Assembly: GCF_900129425.1 (NCBI RefSeq)
Contig: NZ_LT670817.1
Location: 7,592,001 to 7,656,000 of the forward strand
Direction: 5' to 3'
Length of the DNA stretch: 64,000 nucleotides
DNA from: Bradyrhizobium erythrophlei
GTDB lineage: Bacteria; Pseudomonadota; Alphaproteobacteria; Rhizobiales; Xanthobacteraceae
In this document: in pieces, positions 33,719-41,018 of the stretch
Layout: every line of letters starts with the position of its first letter
How positions within the stretch are numbered: position 1 is the first letter of the stretch
The notes under the pieces: generated by a model
What the model was told of the DNA's origin: nothing
Seen by the model: the letters and a program-made list of their open reading frames with translations, nothing else
Databases searched by the model: none
Program-made: the position numbers and the translations under genes

Positions 33719-35347
33719 ATGACCAAGATCGACGATCTGAGACTGCTGTTCCCGAGAGCAGAGGATATTCCGCTGGCGTATCGGCTAGCTCAGCCAATCC
33801 ATCAAAAATGCTACCTCGTCGATGGAGAACTGAAGGCGTGGGCAGGCCCTTCTCAGAAGGTGTATTCTCCAATTCACCTGCGCGACGACTCCGGCGAGTT
33901 GGCGGCGTTGGAGATCGGAAGTTACCCCTTGTGCGGCGTTCCGGAGGCTGAAGATGCGCTGATGGCCGCATTCCGGGCCTACGACAATGGCCGGGGCGCG
34001 TGGCCGACTGCGACCGTCGCTGAACGAATTTCCTGCATGGAGGACTTCACCCGGAAGATGATCGCGGTTCGTCGCGAGGTCACCAACCTGCTGATGTGGG
34101 AGATCGGAAAGGGTAGGGTGGACAGCGAAAAGGAGTTCGATCGCACGGTCGAATATATTCGCGCGACGATCGATGCGTTGAAGGCGCAGGACAACGAAAA
34201 CTCCAGATTTCTCGTCGTGGAAGGCACGATTGGACAGATCCGCCGTACACCCCTGGGAGTTGTGCTGTGCATGGGCCCCTACAACTATCCGCTCAATGAG
34301 ACATTTGCGACGTTGATCCCTGCCCTGATCATGGGAAACACCGTTATACTCAAGCCACCGAAGTTCGGCTTGCTGCTGTTCCAGCCCTTGCTTGAGGCAT
34401 TCCGGACCTCCTTTCCGAAAGGCGTCGTCAATACCGTCTATGGCAAGGGAGCGGAAGTGATACCGCTGATGCTGGAATCCGGAAAGGTGAATGCACTGAC
34501 GCTCATCGGATCAAGCAAGGTTGCCGACCATCTCAAAAAGCTTCATCCAAAGGTCAACCGGCTTCGCGCGATCCTCGGCCTCGACGCAAAGAATGCCGCC
34601 ATCGTTCTTCCCGACGCTGACATCGACCTTGCCGTCAAAGAGTGCCTGTTGGGCTCCCTCAGCTTTAACGGACAACGCTGCACGGCCCTTAAGTTCCTGA
34701 TGGTTCATCGTTCGATCGCGGACGAGTTTCTGCGGCGGTTCGTTGACGGGCTGAACAAGCTGACGGTTGGCATGCCGTGGGTGGAGGGCGTGAACATCAC
34801 CCCGTTGCCGGAGCCCCACAAGGCCACCCAAATGCAGAGTCTGGTCGATGACGCGATATCGAAAGGCGCCCGCGTCATGAATCCGGATGGCGCGACGAAG
34901 TGTGCATCGCTTTTCACGCCTGCGGCCATCTACCCGGTTATGGATGGCATGAGACTCTTTAGAGAGGAGCAATTCGGTCCCCTCGTTCCGATCATGCCCT
35001 TTGACGATATTGAGACGGCGCTCAACTATGTGATTACTTCAGAGCATGGCCAGCAAGTCAGCATCTTCAGTTCCAACCCGGCTCAGATCGGCGAATTGGT
35101 AGATCCACTCGTCAATCAGGTTTCGCGTGTCAACATCAACTGTCAATGTCAGCGGGGTCCCGACGTTTTCCCATTTACGGGCCGCAAGGATTCCGCCGAG
35201 GGAACCCTTTCGGTAACCGATGCACTACGCTCTTTCTCCATCAGATCGATGATCTCCGCCAAGGCCACCGATGCAAGCAAGTTACTCATCGAAGACATCA
35301 TACAAAACCACCGATCAAAATTTATCAACACAGGCTTTGTCTTCTAA
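33719..35347 (+). CDS. Aldehyde dehydrogenase, GapN-like non-phosphorylating type
   Basis: A 542-residue aldehyde dehydrogenase. GTIGQIRRTPLGVVLCMGPYNYPLNE and LIPALIMGNTVILKPP are nucleotide-binding patterns; the nucleophile is C321 in FNGQRCTALK. The general-base region, normally ELGG, reads LGLDAKN (286-292). PYNYPLN and FREEQFGPLVPI match GapN, which oxidises glyceraldehyde 3-phosphate to 3-phosphoglycerate with NADP. The length is above the usual 480-500 because of an N-terminal extension. It starts close to a decayed hydrolase and has no partner genes. Confidence 0.85.
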   Translation: MTKIDDLRLLFPRAEDIPLAYRLAQPIHQKCYLVDGELKAWAGPSQKVYSPIHLRDDSGELAALEIGSYPLCGVPEAEDALMAAFRAYDNGRGAWPTATVAERISCMEDFTRKMIAVRREVTNLLMWEIGKGRVDSEKEFDRTVEYIRATIDALKAQDNENSRFLVVEGTIGQIRRTPLGVVLCMGPYNYPLNETFATLIPALIMGNTVILKPPKFGLLLFQPLLEAFRTSFPKGVVNTVYGKGAEVIPLMLESGKVNALTLIGSSKVADHLKKLHPKVNRLRAILGLDAKNAAIVLPDADIDLAVKECLLGSLSFNGQRCTALKFLMVHRSIADEFLRRFVDGLNKLTVGMPWVEGVNITPLPEPHKATQMQSLVDDAISKGARVMNPDGATKCASLFTPAAIYPVMDGMRLFREEQFGPLVPIMPFDDIETALNYVITSEHGQQVSIFSSNPAQIGELVDPLVNQVSRVNINCQCQRGPDVFPFTGRKDSAEGTLSVTDALRSFSIRSMISAKATDASKLLIEDIIQNHRSKFINTGFVF

Positions 35348-35379
35348 ATGTTCGGAGCAGGCGACCGCCGCGCTCTATG

Positions 35380-35425
35380 CCGCGGCTTATCGATTCCATC
35401 GCTGGCCTCTCTGGAATAATGGGTC
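35380..35425 (+). repeat. 46-bp direct repeat, copy 1
   Basis: Begins CCGCGGCTTATCGATTCC and ends GGAATAATGGGTC. It differs from copy 2 at 35553-35598 at three positions. A CCGCGGCCTATCG variant occurs again near 47103, so it belongs to a dispersed family. Confidence 0.75.
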
Positions 35426-35552
35426 ACCCGCCGGAGCCTGTCATCGGGCTCGCCGAAGGCGAGACCCGGTGGCGGGGATGACGCGAGAGTGTATGCGCGA
35501 GCGCGGACCAATGACGGTCGTCATACTCCGGGAAAGCGGAGTATCCAGTACG

Positions 35553-35598
35553 CCGCGGCTTATCGATTTCATCGCTGGCGTCTCTGGAATACTGGGTC
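35553..35598 (+). repeat. 46-bp direct repeat, copy 2
   Basis: Starts CCGCGGCTTATCGATTTC and ends GGAATACTGGGTC, three substitutions from copy 1, 173 bp away. Confidence 0.75.
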
Positions 35599-35817
35599 TG
35601 CTCGGCATCTCCGATGATTGCGGAATCGCACGACGATATCTGCGTGAGCATCCGAGTCTAACACCGAAGTTAGTTGCGCTCAAAGCGCTCGCGCTCACTT
35701 TCCTCATTGCGCAGGTCGTAACCTGTCGTCGACGGGCATTGCCCTGAAGATCGCGTCGATGACGGAAAAAATGCGCCTGCAAAGTTTGGTGCTCGAAACA
35801 CGATGATGGAGATCCTG

Positions 35818-36216
35818 ATGCTGCGAAAAGCACTGTTCATAACCGCCACCGCTATCCTTTTGGGTGGTTCTGCAATCCCGACAATGGCCTTTGCTCGTGG
35901 TGGAGGCGGTCATGGAGGTGGCGGACACGGAGGCGGCGGACACGGAGGCGGCGGACACGGAGGCGGTCACTTTGGTGGGGGCCACTTCGGCGGCGGTCAC
36001 TTTGCCGGGGGTCACTTCGGCGGACGCGGTACCCATGTGCACGTTGGCGGCACCCATGTGCACGTTGGCGGGACCCGCGTCGCCCGAGGCCGCGACTTGC
36101 GGCGTGACGGCGGCCGCTTTGCTGGCGATTGGGGTGGAGGGTATTGGGGTTATGGACCCTATGGCTCCTGCTACCCGTACGGCGGGGCTTATCCGGACTG
36201 CAACTGGCCGCAATGA
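35818..36216 (+). CDS. Secreted glycine/histidine-rich repeat protein
   Basis: A 132-residue protein with a signal peptide (MLRKALFITATAILLGGSAIPTMAFA) starting at ATG 35818, or 15 bp earlier. The mature part has several tandem GGGGH units, then HFGGG units, then two exact THVHVGG units, ending in an aromatic, Tyr/Gly/Cys-containing tail (GYGPYGSCYPYGGAYPDCNWPQ). The regular His spacing suggests binding of metal such as Ni, Cu or Zn in the periplasm, but this is inference. The repeat DNA (15-bp and 21-bp units) should expand and contract by slippage. Confidence 0.75.
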   Translation: MLRKALFITATAILLGGSAIPTMAFARGGGGHGGGGHGGGGHGGGGHGGGHFGGGHFGGGHFAGGHFGGRGTHVHVGGTHVHVGGTRVARGRDLRRDGGRFAGDWGGGYWGYGPYGSCYPYGGAYPDCNWPQ

Positions 36217-36750
36217 GTTGAAGCCAATGGGCGTTCTTCTGAACGTCCATTTGGCGTCGCACGAAAGCTCCCGCCTGGTCACCTCTGTCCCCAGCCGATG
36301 ATGGCCGCGCGATCTGCGTCGCGTTGCGCGACCATCACGGGCGCAGGCGGAAGCGGTCCTCGCCGCGGCCCATCGATTGCATTTAGACTGCTCCCATCGC
36401 AAAGACCGGTTTATCGTCGCGATCGACGACGTCGCGGTCTTGCCGGGATTAGCCGATAATTGAAATAATTATAGTTCAAGACAGCACATTCTCTGCCTGG
36501 GCGAGAGCGAGCTTCGGTTCGCCGGCGGGCTTTGGTCGCGGCAAGCTCGACTGCATCCCCGCTTCCTCCCGAAAGACGCTGGTAGAATTCCGCACACGCA
36601 TAGCGGCCAAGCGGTGGTCGAGGAAGGCGTCCGTCCTCGATATCTGCGGCCCGCACCGGCCGGCTGCAGGCGGAAGTACAGAATTCGTTAACGCGGCCGC
36701 CCTAAACCATAGAGACAAGGGCAAAATCCCGAAATGCCGCTGGATCATCG
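36217..36750. other. Intergenic region before the PAS-GGDEF gene
   Basis: 534 bp with no convincing gene; a few minus-strand frames are Arg/Pro-rich and look like shadows. A short AT-rich stretch near 36453-36475 could hold a promoter for the next gene. I see no other structure. Confidence 0.45.
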
Positions 36751-37698
36751 ATGAGAGATGAAGCAGACCATGCTGGCGGGCCTCTGCGGCCCGAGGTTCG
36801 TGTACGTCTATACGATCAGGCCTTGGATCTCGCTCGCATCGGCGCATGGGAATGTGAGCTCGAGACGGAGCGCCTGACCTGGACTTCGGGCGTCTACGAC
36901 ATCTTCGGCTATCCGATGGGCAACCCGCTGCGGCGCGCGAGCATCGTCGATCTCTATGTCGAGGAGTCCCGGCGCAACATGGAACTCGCTCGTGCCGAGG
37001 TGATCCGGAGCGGCCGCGCGGTATCGCTCGATGCCGAGATCAGGACCTGGCGCGGCGAAAGCCGCTGGATGCGCCTCTTGATCAACACGGACGGCGGCGG
37101 CGGACGGCGGGCGCGGATCTTCGGCTCCAAACAGGACATCACCGCCGACCGCCAGGCCATGGAGAACCTGCGGCGGCGAGCCGAAACCGATCCGCTCACC
37201 GGGCTCGCCAATCGCTCCGTCTTCCAGGCGCGCTATCGCGAGGTTGTCGGCGACAGCCTGAATCATGGTTTCGCGTCGGCACTTGTCCTGATCGACCTCG
37301 ATCGTTTCAAGGAGCTCAACGATACGTTCGGCCATGCCGCCGGAGATGCATGCCTGTGTGAGGTCGCGCTGCGTCTGGGGCGGGCCTTCCGCAATGCCGG
37401 CCCGGTCGCCCGGCTCGGCGGCGACGAATTCGCGATCATCCTGCGCGTTCCGACAAACCCTGCCCGGATCGCACACGTGCTGCAGCAGACCGTCGTGATG
37501 TTGAGCCGACCGCTTTTCTGGAACGGTCTTCGCCTCGAGGTCAGCGCCTCGATCGGAGCTGCTCTCGTCGGCCGCCCGCATTGCCGGCCGATCACCGAAT
37601 TATTCGCGGAAGCCGACATTGCGCTCTACGATGCGAAGGCCGCCGGCCGCAACAAGGTCCATCTGTTCGGCGACGAGGGGCATAGCCGGGCGGCTTAG
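36751..37698 (+). CDS. PAS-GGDEF diguanylate cyclase
   Basis: A 315-residue protein. Residues about 25-130 are a PAS sensor (YDQALDLARIGAWECELET... WMRLLINTDGGG...IFGSKQDIT), then a GGDEF domain with DPLTGLANR, LVLIDLDRFKELNDTFGHAAGD and the intact signature GGDEF (223-227). It should make cyclic di-GMP. The allosteric inhibition site RxxD, expected at 214-217, reads RNAG, so product feedback is probably lost. No membrane segment is seen, so it is cytoplasmic. It stands alone and would respond to a PAS-bound cofactor or ligand that I cannot identify. Confidence 0.92.
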   Translation: MRDEADHAGGPLRPEVRVRLYDQALDLARIGAWECELETERLTWTSGVYDIFGYPMGNPLRRASIVDLYVEESRRNMELARAEVIRSGRAVSLDAEIRTWRGESRWMRLLINTDGGGGRRARIFGSKQDITADRQAMENLRRRAETDPLTGLANRSVFQARYREVVGDSLNHGFASALVLIDLDRFKELNDTFGHAAGDACLCEVALRLGRAFRNAGPVARLGGDEFAIILRVPTNPARIAHVLQQTVVMLSRPLFWNGLRLEVSASIGAALVGRPHCRPITELFAEADIALYDAKAAGRNKVHLFGDEGHSRAA

Positions 37699-37758
37699 AG
37701 CCGGTTGCGGAGAACGCTGGAGGAGCGTCGTTGTGTACGCTTCCTTGTCCTTCGGTAT

Positions 37759-37830
37759 TCAGTCGAGGGCCCGGTGATGCGCGGAGGGGACGAGACGCCA
37801 ATCGACGCATTCGTCGAGCAGGACCTTCAC
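37759..37830 (-). pseudogene. Truncated DUF5615 (PIN-like) toxin
   Basis: GTG at 37830 overlaps the stop of the DUF433 gene by 4 bp (GTGA) and begins VKVLLDECVDWRLVPSAHHR, the start of DUF5615 toxins, but a stop follows after 23 codons. The rest of the roughly 110-residue domain is missing. It is therefore a dead toxin whose antitoxin survived. Confidence 0.7.
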
Positions 37831-38039
37831 GAGGCCGCTTCAACCATTCGCGTCTTGGCTTCCTCCAGGAAAGCGATGACGTGCTCCCGCGTCACCAACG
37901 GAAACCCTTCGAGGAAATCGTCGATCGACTCACCTGCTTCGAGATAGTCAAGCAAGGTTTGCACCGGAACTCTTGTCCCGTGAAACACGGCGGAGCCGCC
38001 CATGATTTCGGGGCTGCGTGAGATGATCGGCTGTTTCAT
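37827..38039 (-). CDS. DUF433 antitoxin
   Basis: A 70-residue protein with the complete DUF433 pattern: ISRSPEIMGGSAVFHGTRVPVQTLLDYLEAGESIDDFLEGFPLVTREHVIAFLEEA. The GTRVPV segment is diagnostic. DUF433 proteins form a winged-helix-like antitoxin domain that pairs with DUF5615 PIN-like toxins. The toxin gene is overlapped by 4 bp but cut after 23 codons. The antitoxin may persist as an orphan, or act on a related toxin elsewhere. Confidence 0.88.
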   Translation of the reverse strand: MKQPIISRSPEIMGGSAVFHGTRVPVQTLLDYLEAGESIDDFLEGFPLVTREHVIAFLEEAKTRMVEAAS

Positions 38040-38119
38040 GTCAGGAGATTACACCTCGCCTCCGGCGACGCGCAATGAAGACAGGTAATCGAAGGACAAG
38101 ACAACCAGTCGTCCAGAAA

Positions 38120-38196
38120 TGGCGCGCCCGAAGAGATTCGAACTCCTGACCCCTAGATTCGTAGTCTAGTGCTCTATCCAGCTGAGCTACGGGCGC
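38120..38196 (-). tRNA. tRNA-Arg (anticodon ACG)
   Basis: The reverse strand folds as a tRNA of 77 nt: acceptor GCGCCCG pairs CGGGCGC, D arm GCTC...GAGC, anticodon stem CTAGA/TCTAG with loop CTACGAA giving anticodon ACG, T arm with GTTCGAATC, discriminator G and encoded CCA. ACG is edited to ICG and reads CGU, CGC and CGA arginine codons. Confidence 0.96.
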
Positions 38197-38523
38197 GTGT
38201 TTCGCGGGCATTTCGGGGCGCAGGGCCCTGGCGATGCCGCATGCATTCGACAAACATGTGAGAGGTCGCGAAAGCGCGCCATAGCTACCGGCTTGGAGCG
38301 GGCTTGGCAAGGTCCGGAAAGCGCGATCTGCCGGGGCCTGATGTGCCCGTCATTCCGGGGCGCGCGGCGGCGCGAACCCGGAATCTCGCGCGATTTACCT
38401 CGGGATTCCGGGTTCGATGCTTCGCATCGCCCCGGAATGACGATGAGGAGGCGCCCCGGAATGACGAAGACAGGTCGCGGTGCCCTGCGGATGACGACCG
38501 TCGGCGGAACAGGCCGCCTTTGG
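38197..38523. other. Gap between tRNA-Arg and histidine kinase gene
   Basis: 327 bp with no gene; half is the repeat at 38349-38466. The remainder, next to the tRNA start, is expected to carry the tRNA promoter, which I cannot place. Confidence 0.45.
38349..38466. repeat. Palindromic repeat, CGTCATTCCGGGG class
   Basis: CGTCATTCCGGGGCG and its complement GCCCCGGAATGACG close a long imperfect stem containing AACCCGGAATC/GATTCCGGGTTC, followed by a second partial complement arm. It lies just downstream of the histidine-kinase gene and upstream of the tRNA on the minus strand. Confidence 0.75.
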
Positions 38524-40002
38524 CTACGCCCGCGCCCGCTCGTTGCGCACGCTCAGCAGTTCCACCGGCCGGTCCGGAATCGCGATCCGGAAGGTGGCGC
38601 CGATGGTGCCTTCGACCAGATGGATTTCGCCGCCATGGGCGCGGACCAGTTCGGCGGCGATCGCGAGGCCGAGCCCGCTGCCGCCGGGCCGCCCGGAAGT
38701 CTGGAACGCCTCGAACAGGTGGTCGCGGGCCTTTTGCGGCACGCCGGGGCCGGTATCGGACACCTCGACGATCGCGACGGTGCCTTCGCGGCGGCCGGTG
38801 ATGCGGATCTGCGTGCTCGCGAAGTCGCCCCTGGGGCGGTTTTCGAGCGCCTGCGCGGCGTTGCGCACCAGATTGAGCAGCACGCGAAACAGCTGATCGG
38901 GATCGGCGTCGATGGTCAGCCCGCGCTCGATCGCGCTGATCCAGGTGATCGACGCATCCGAAGCTAGCCCTGCTGATTCGCGGACCTCGGCGACCACGCT
39001 CTCGATCAGGATCATGCGGCGGTCGGGGGCGGCCTCCTGGGCGCGGCCATAGGACAGCGTCGACTGGCAGAACGCGATGGCGCGCTCCAGCGAGCGCATC
39101 AGTTTCGGCGCGAAGCGCTGCACCCGCGGATCGGGCACGCTTGCGAGCTGGTCCGACAGCAGCTGCGAGGACGCCAGCAGGTTGCGCAGATCGTGGTTGA
39201 TCTTGGAGACCGCCAGGCCAAGGGCGGCAAGCCGGCTCTTCTGATGCAGCATCGACACCAGGTCGCGCTGCATGTCGGACAATTCGCGCTCGGCGACGCC
39301 GATCTCGTCGCCGCGCTGACTGGGCACGATGATCCGGGCCGAGCTTTCAGGATTTTCGTGGAAGCCGACCAGGCTCGCGGTCAGCCGCCGCATCGGCCGC
39401 ACGAACAGGAAATGCAGCGCCAGATAGACCAGCGCGGCGGTGAGGACCGCGATCACCAGCGAGATCAGCAGCAGATTGCGGGAAAACCGGTACATCGCCT
39501 GGCGCAGCGGCGCCTCGTCGATCACGACCTCGATGAATTGCGCCCCGCCGGGCGCCGGCCCGATCACGCGGATCGCCTGGTTGCCTCGTTCCAGCATGAT
39601 TTCGAAGGAATCGACGATCGCGGACCACACCGTCATGCTGCGCATGTCGACATCGTGATCGATCGCCGACGGCAGGCCGGCGCTGGCCAGCAGACGGCGC
39701 TGCTGGCCCATCTTGATGGCCACCGCGCGGGCGCCGATGCTGGTCAGGATTTGCCGCGCCAGCGAATCCGGCACCATGCCGGAAGGCGCGGCATCGAGCA
39801 CCAGCGCCGCGGTGTTGGCCGCGGCCAGCCGGTCATTTAGCCGGTTGATTCGGAAATTCGCAATCGCGGGCACGTAGATCAGGATTTCCGCGATCATCAC
39901 CAGCGGAATGGTGAGCAGCAAAAGCTTGCCGGACAAGCCGAGCCGGCGCGACGGCTTTGGCCGCGGCAATCGGATGGTCGGCTGTTCGTCGGTTTCTGAC
40001 AC
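38524..40002 (-). CDS. Membrane sensor histidine kinase with HAMP domain
   Basis: A 492-residue kinase. Membrane segments at about 27-49 and 177-200 flank a periplasmic sensor of about 125 residues, followed by a HAMP linker (VRPMRRLTASLVGF), a dimerisation helix with phospho-acceptor H270 in SKINHDLRN, an N box NLVRNAAQAL, DTGPGVP and GGSGLGLAIA. All are consistent with an active kinase. No response regulator gene is adjacent. The ligand is unknown. Its start is preceded by the divergent promoter region shared with rpmH. Confidence 0.92.
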   Translation of the reverse strand: MSETDEQPTIRLPRPKPSRRLGLSGKLLLLTIPLVMIAEILIYVPAIANFRINRLNDRLAAANTAALVLDAAPSGMVPDSLARQILTSIGARAVAIKMGQQRRLLASAGLPSAIDHDVDMRSMTVWSAIVDSFEIMLERGNQAIRVIGPAPGGAQFIEVVIDEAPLRQAMYRFSRNLLLISLVIAVLTAALVYLALHFLFVRPMRRLTASLVGFHENPESSARIIVPSQRGDEIGVAERELSDMQRDLVSMLHQKSRLAALGLAVSKINHDLRNLLASSQLLSDQLASVPDPRVQRFAPKLMRSLERAIAFCQSTLSYGRAQEAAPDRRMILIESVVAEVRESAGLASDASITWISAIERGLTIDADPDQLFRVLLNLVRNAAQALENRPRGDFASTQIRITGRREGTVAIVEVSDTGPGVPQKARDHLFEAFQTSGRPGGSGLGLAIAAELVRAHGGEIHLVEGTIGATFRIAIPDRPVELLSVRNERARA

Positions 40003-40415
40003 TATATCTATCTGCCTTCGATGCCTCGCGTGGTGACGATGCGTCGTGCGCCCGAACCGGTCAAATTACGGTTCGATAATGTCTGCCGGTCGGGAATCTA
40101 ATGCGCGCCGGCTCGGAATCCAGTGCGCGGGGCGCGGCCCCGCCATGCTCGTCCGTTTAAAAACACCGCGAAGATCAATATATTCGACGAAATTACGCCA
40201 TTTCGAAGGGCTCCGAACGGATGCCCCCGCCACATTGACGAAAACCGGGCGCTCCCGTATAAGCCGCGCCAACTGTCCGCGATGACCCGGCCCGACCGGG
40301 GCGGCTCGTTTTGGGCCGGAAACGGCCCGCTTTGGGCCGGCCAGCATCGGCGGACTTACCTCAATATCAGGCAAATTGTCGGCCTTTCGGGCCGATTGTC
40401 AGCGGAGAACGACCC
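40003..40415. other. Divergent promoter region between histidine kinase and rpmH
   Basis: 413 bp without a gene. It contains the rpmH promoter (40235-40263) and GGGCCGG-rich stretches around 40310-40345 that can form small hairpins in the leader of the rpmH transcript. Confidence 0.6.
40235..40263 (+). promoter_or_regulatory. Near-consensus sigma70 promoter of the rpmH operon
   Basis: TTGACG (40235-40240) and TATAAG (40258-40263) are spaced by exactly 17 bp, about 150 bp before the rpmH start. It is the strongest promoter-like sequence I see, as expected for a ribosomal protein operon. Confidence 0.75.
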
Positions 40416-40550
40416 GTGAAGCGGACTTATCAACCCAGCAAACTGGTGCGCAAGCGCCGTCACGGCTTCCGTGCCCGCCTCGCCACGACCGGCGGCCGCA
40501 AGGTCCTCGCCGCGCGCCGTGCGCGGGGCCGCAAGCGCCTGAGCGCCTGA
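40416..40550 (+). CDS. rpmH: 50S ribosomal protein L34
   Basis: A 44-residue basic protein starting at GTG 40416. VKRTYQPSKLVRKRRHGF and RLATTGGRKVLAARRARGRKRLSA are the universal L34 sequence. It is part of the large ribosomal subunit near the exit tunnel. The frame remains open upstream but the conserved start fixes the ORF. Its order, rpmH, rnpA, yidC, is highly conserved in bacteria. Confidence 0.98.
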   Translation: MKRTYQPSKLVRKRRHGFRARLATTGGRKVLAARRARGRKRLSA

Positions 40551-40574
40551 GCCGGGCCTCCCGGAGATACCATC

Positions 40575-41000
40575 ATGGATCGGCTAAGGCAGCGGGCGGA
40601 CTTTCTCGCCGTTGCCAATGGCGCGCGGATCAACAGCGCCGCCTTCGTGGTACAAAGCCGGTACCGCGCCGATGACGGCCCGGTCCGGGTCGGCTTCACC
40701 GTTACCAAAAAGAACGGCACCGCCACCGAGCGCAATCGGATCCGGCGCAGACTTCGCGAACTGGTGAAGCGGCTGGAGATCATATCATTGCGACCGCACA
40801 GTGATTATGTGCTAGTCGGCCGTCGTGCTGCCCTGAACCGTGACTTCGCGACCATGCTCGACGATCTCCGCTCGGCGCTCCGTCGCCTCGACCGGCCGCC
40901 ATTGAAAGCGTCCAAAGCGGTTTCGAGCGAAGTGGAAACCGGTTCGCGTAAAGAAAACGCGCCATATAAAGACGATAACGCCAGCCGCAAACCACATTGA
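40575..41000 (+). CDS. rnpA: Ribonuclease P protein component
   Basis: A 141-residue basic protein with the RnpA signature RVGFTVTKKNGTATERNRIRRRLRE, preceded by MDRLRQRADFLAVANG. It binds the catalytic RNase P RNA and helps cut 5' leaders from pre-tRNA. The C-terminus after about residue 110 is a low-complexity extension (KENAPYKDDNASRKPH). The RNase P RNA gene is not in the window. It follows rpmH by 24 bp. Confidence 0.96.
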   Translation: MDRLRQRADFLAVANGARINSAAFVVQSRYRADDGPVRVGFTVTKKNGTATERNRIRRRLRELVKRLEIISLRPHSDYVLVGRRAALNRDFATMLDDLRSALRRLDRPPLKASKAVSSEVETGSRKENAPYKDDNASRKPH

Positions 41001-41018
41001 ATGACGAGAGCTTGAACG

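Larger units (their letters stand above)
35348..35802. other. Repeat-containing gap after the GapN-like gene
   Basis: No convincing gene. Two direct 46-bp near-copies (35380-35425 and 35553-35598) and a pairing GTCATCGGGCTCGCC...GGCGAGACC hairpin region at about 35438-35474 fill part of it. The rest is unassigned. Confidence 0.55.

Noticed and set aside
35900..36080. Possible CRISPR array in the tandem repeats
   Set aside because: Units are in-frame codon repeats of 15 and 21 bp without unique spacers; they encode the Gly/His protein.
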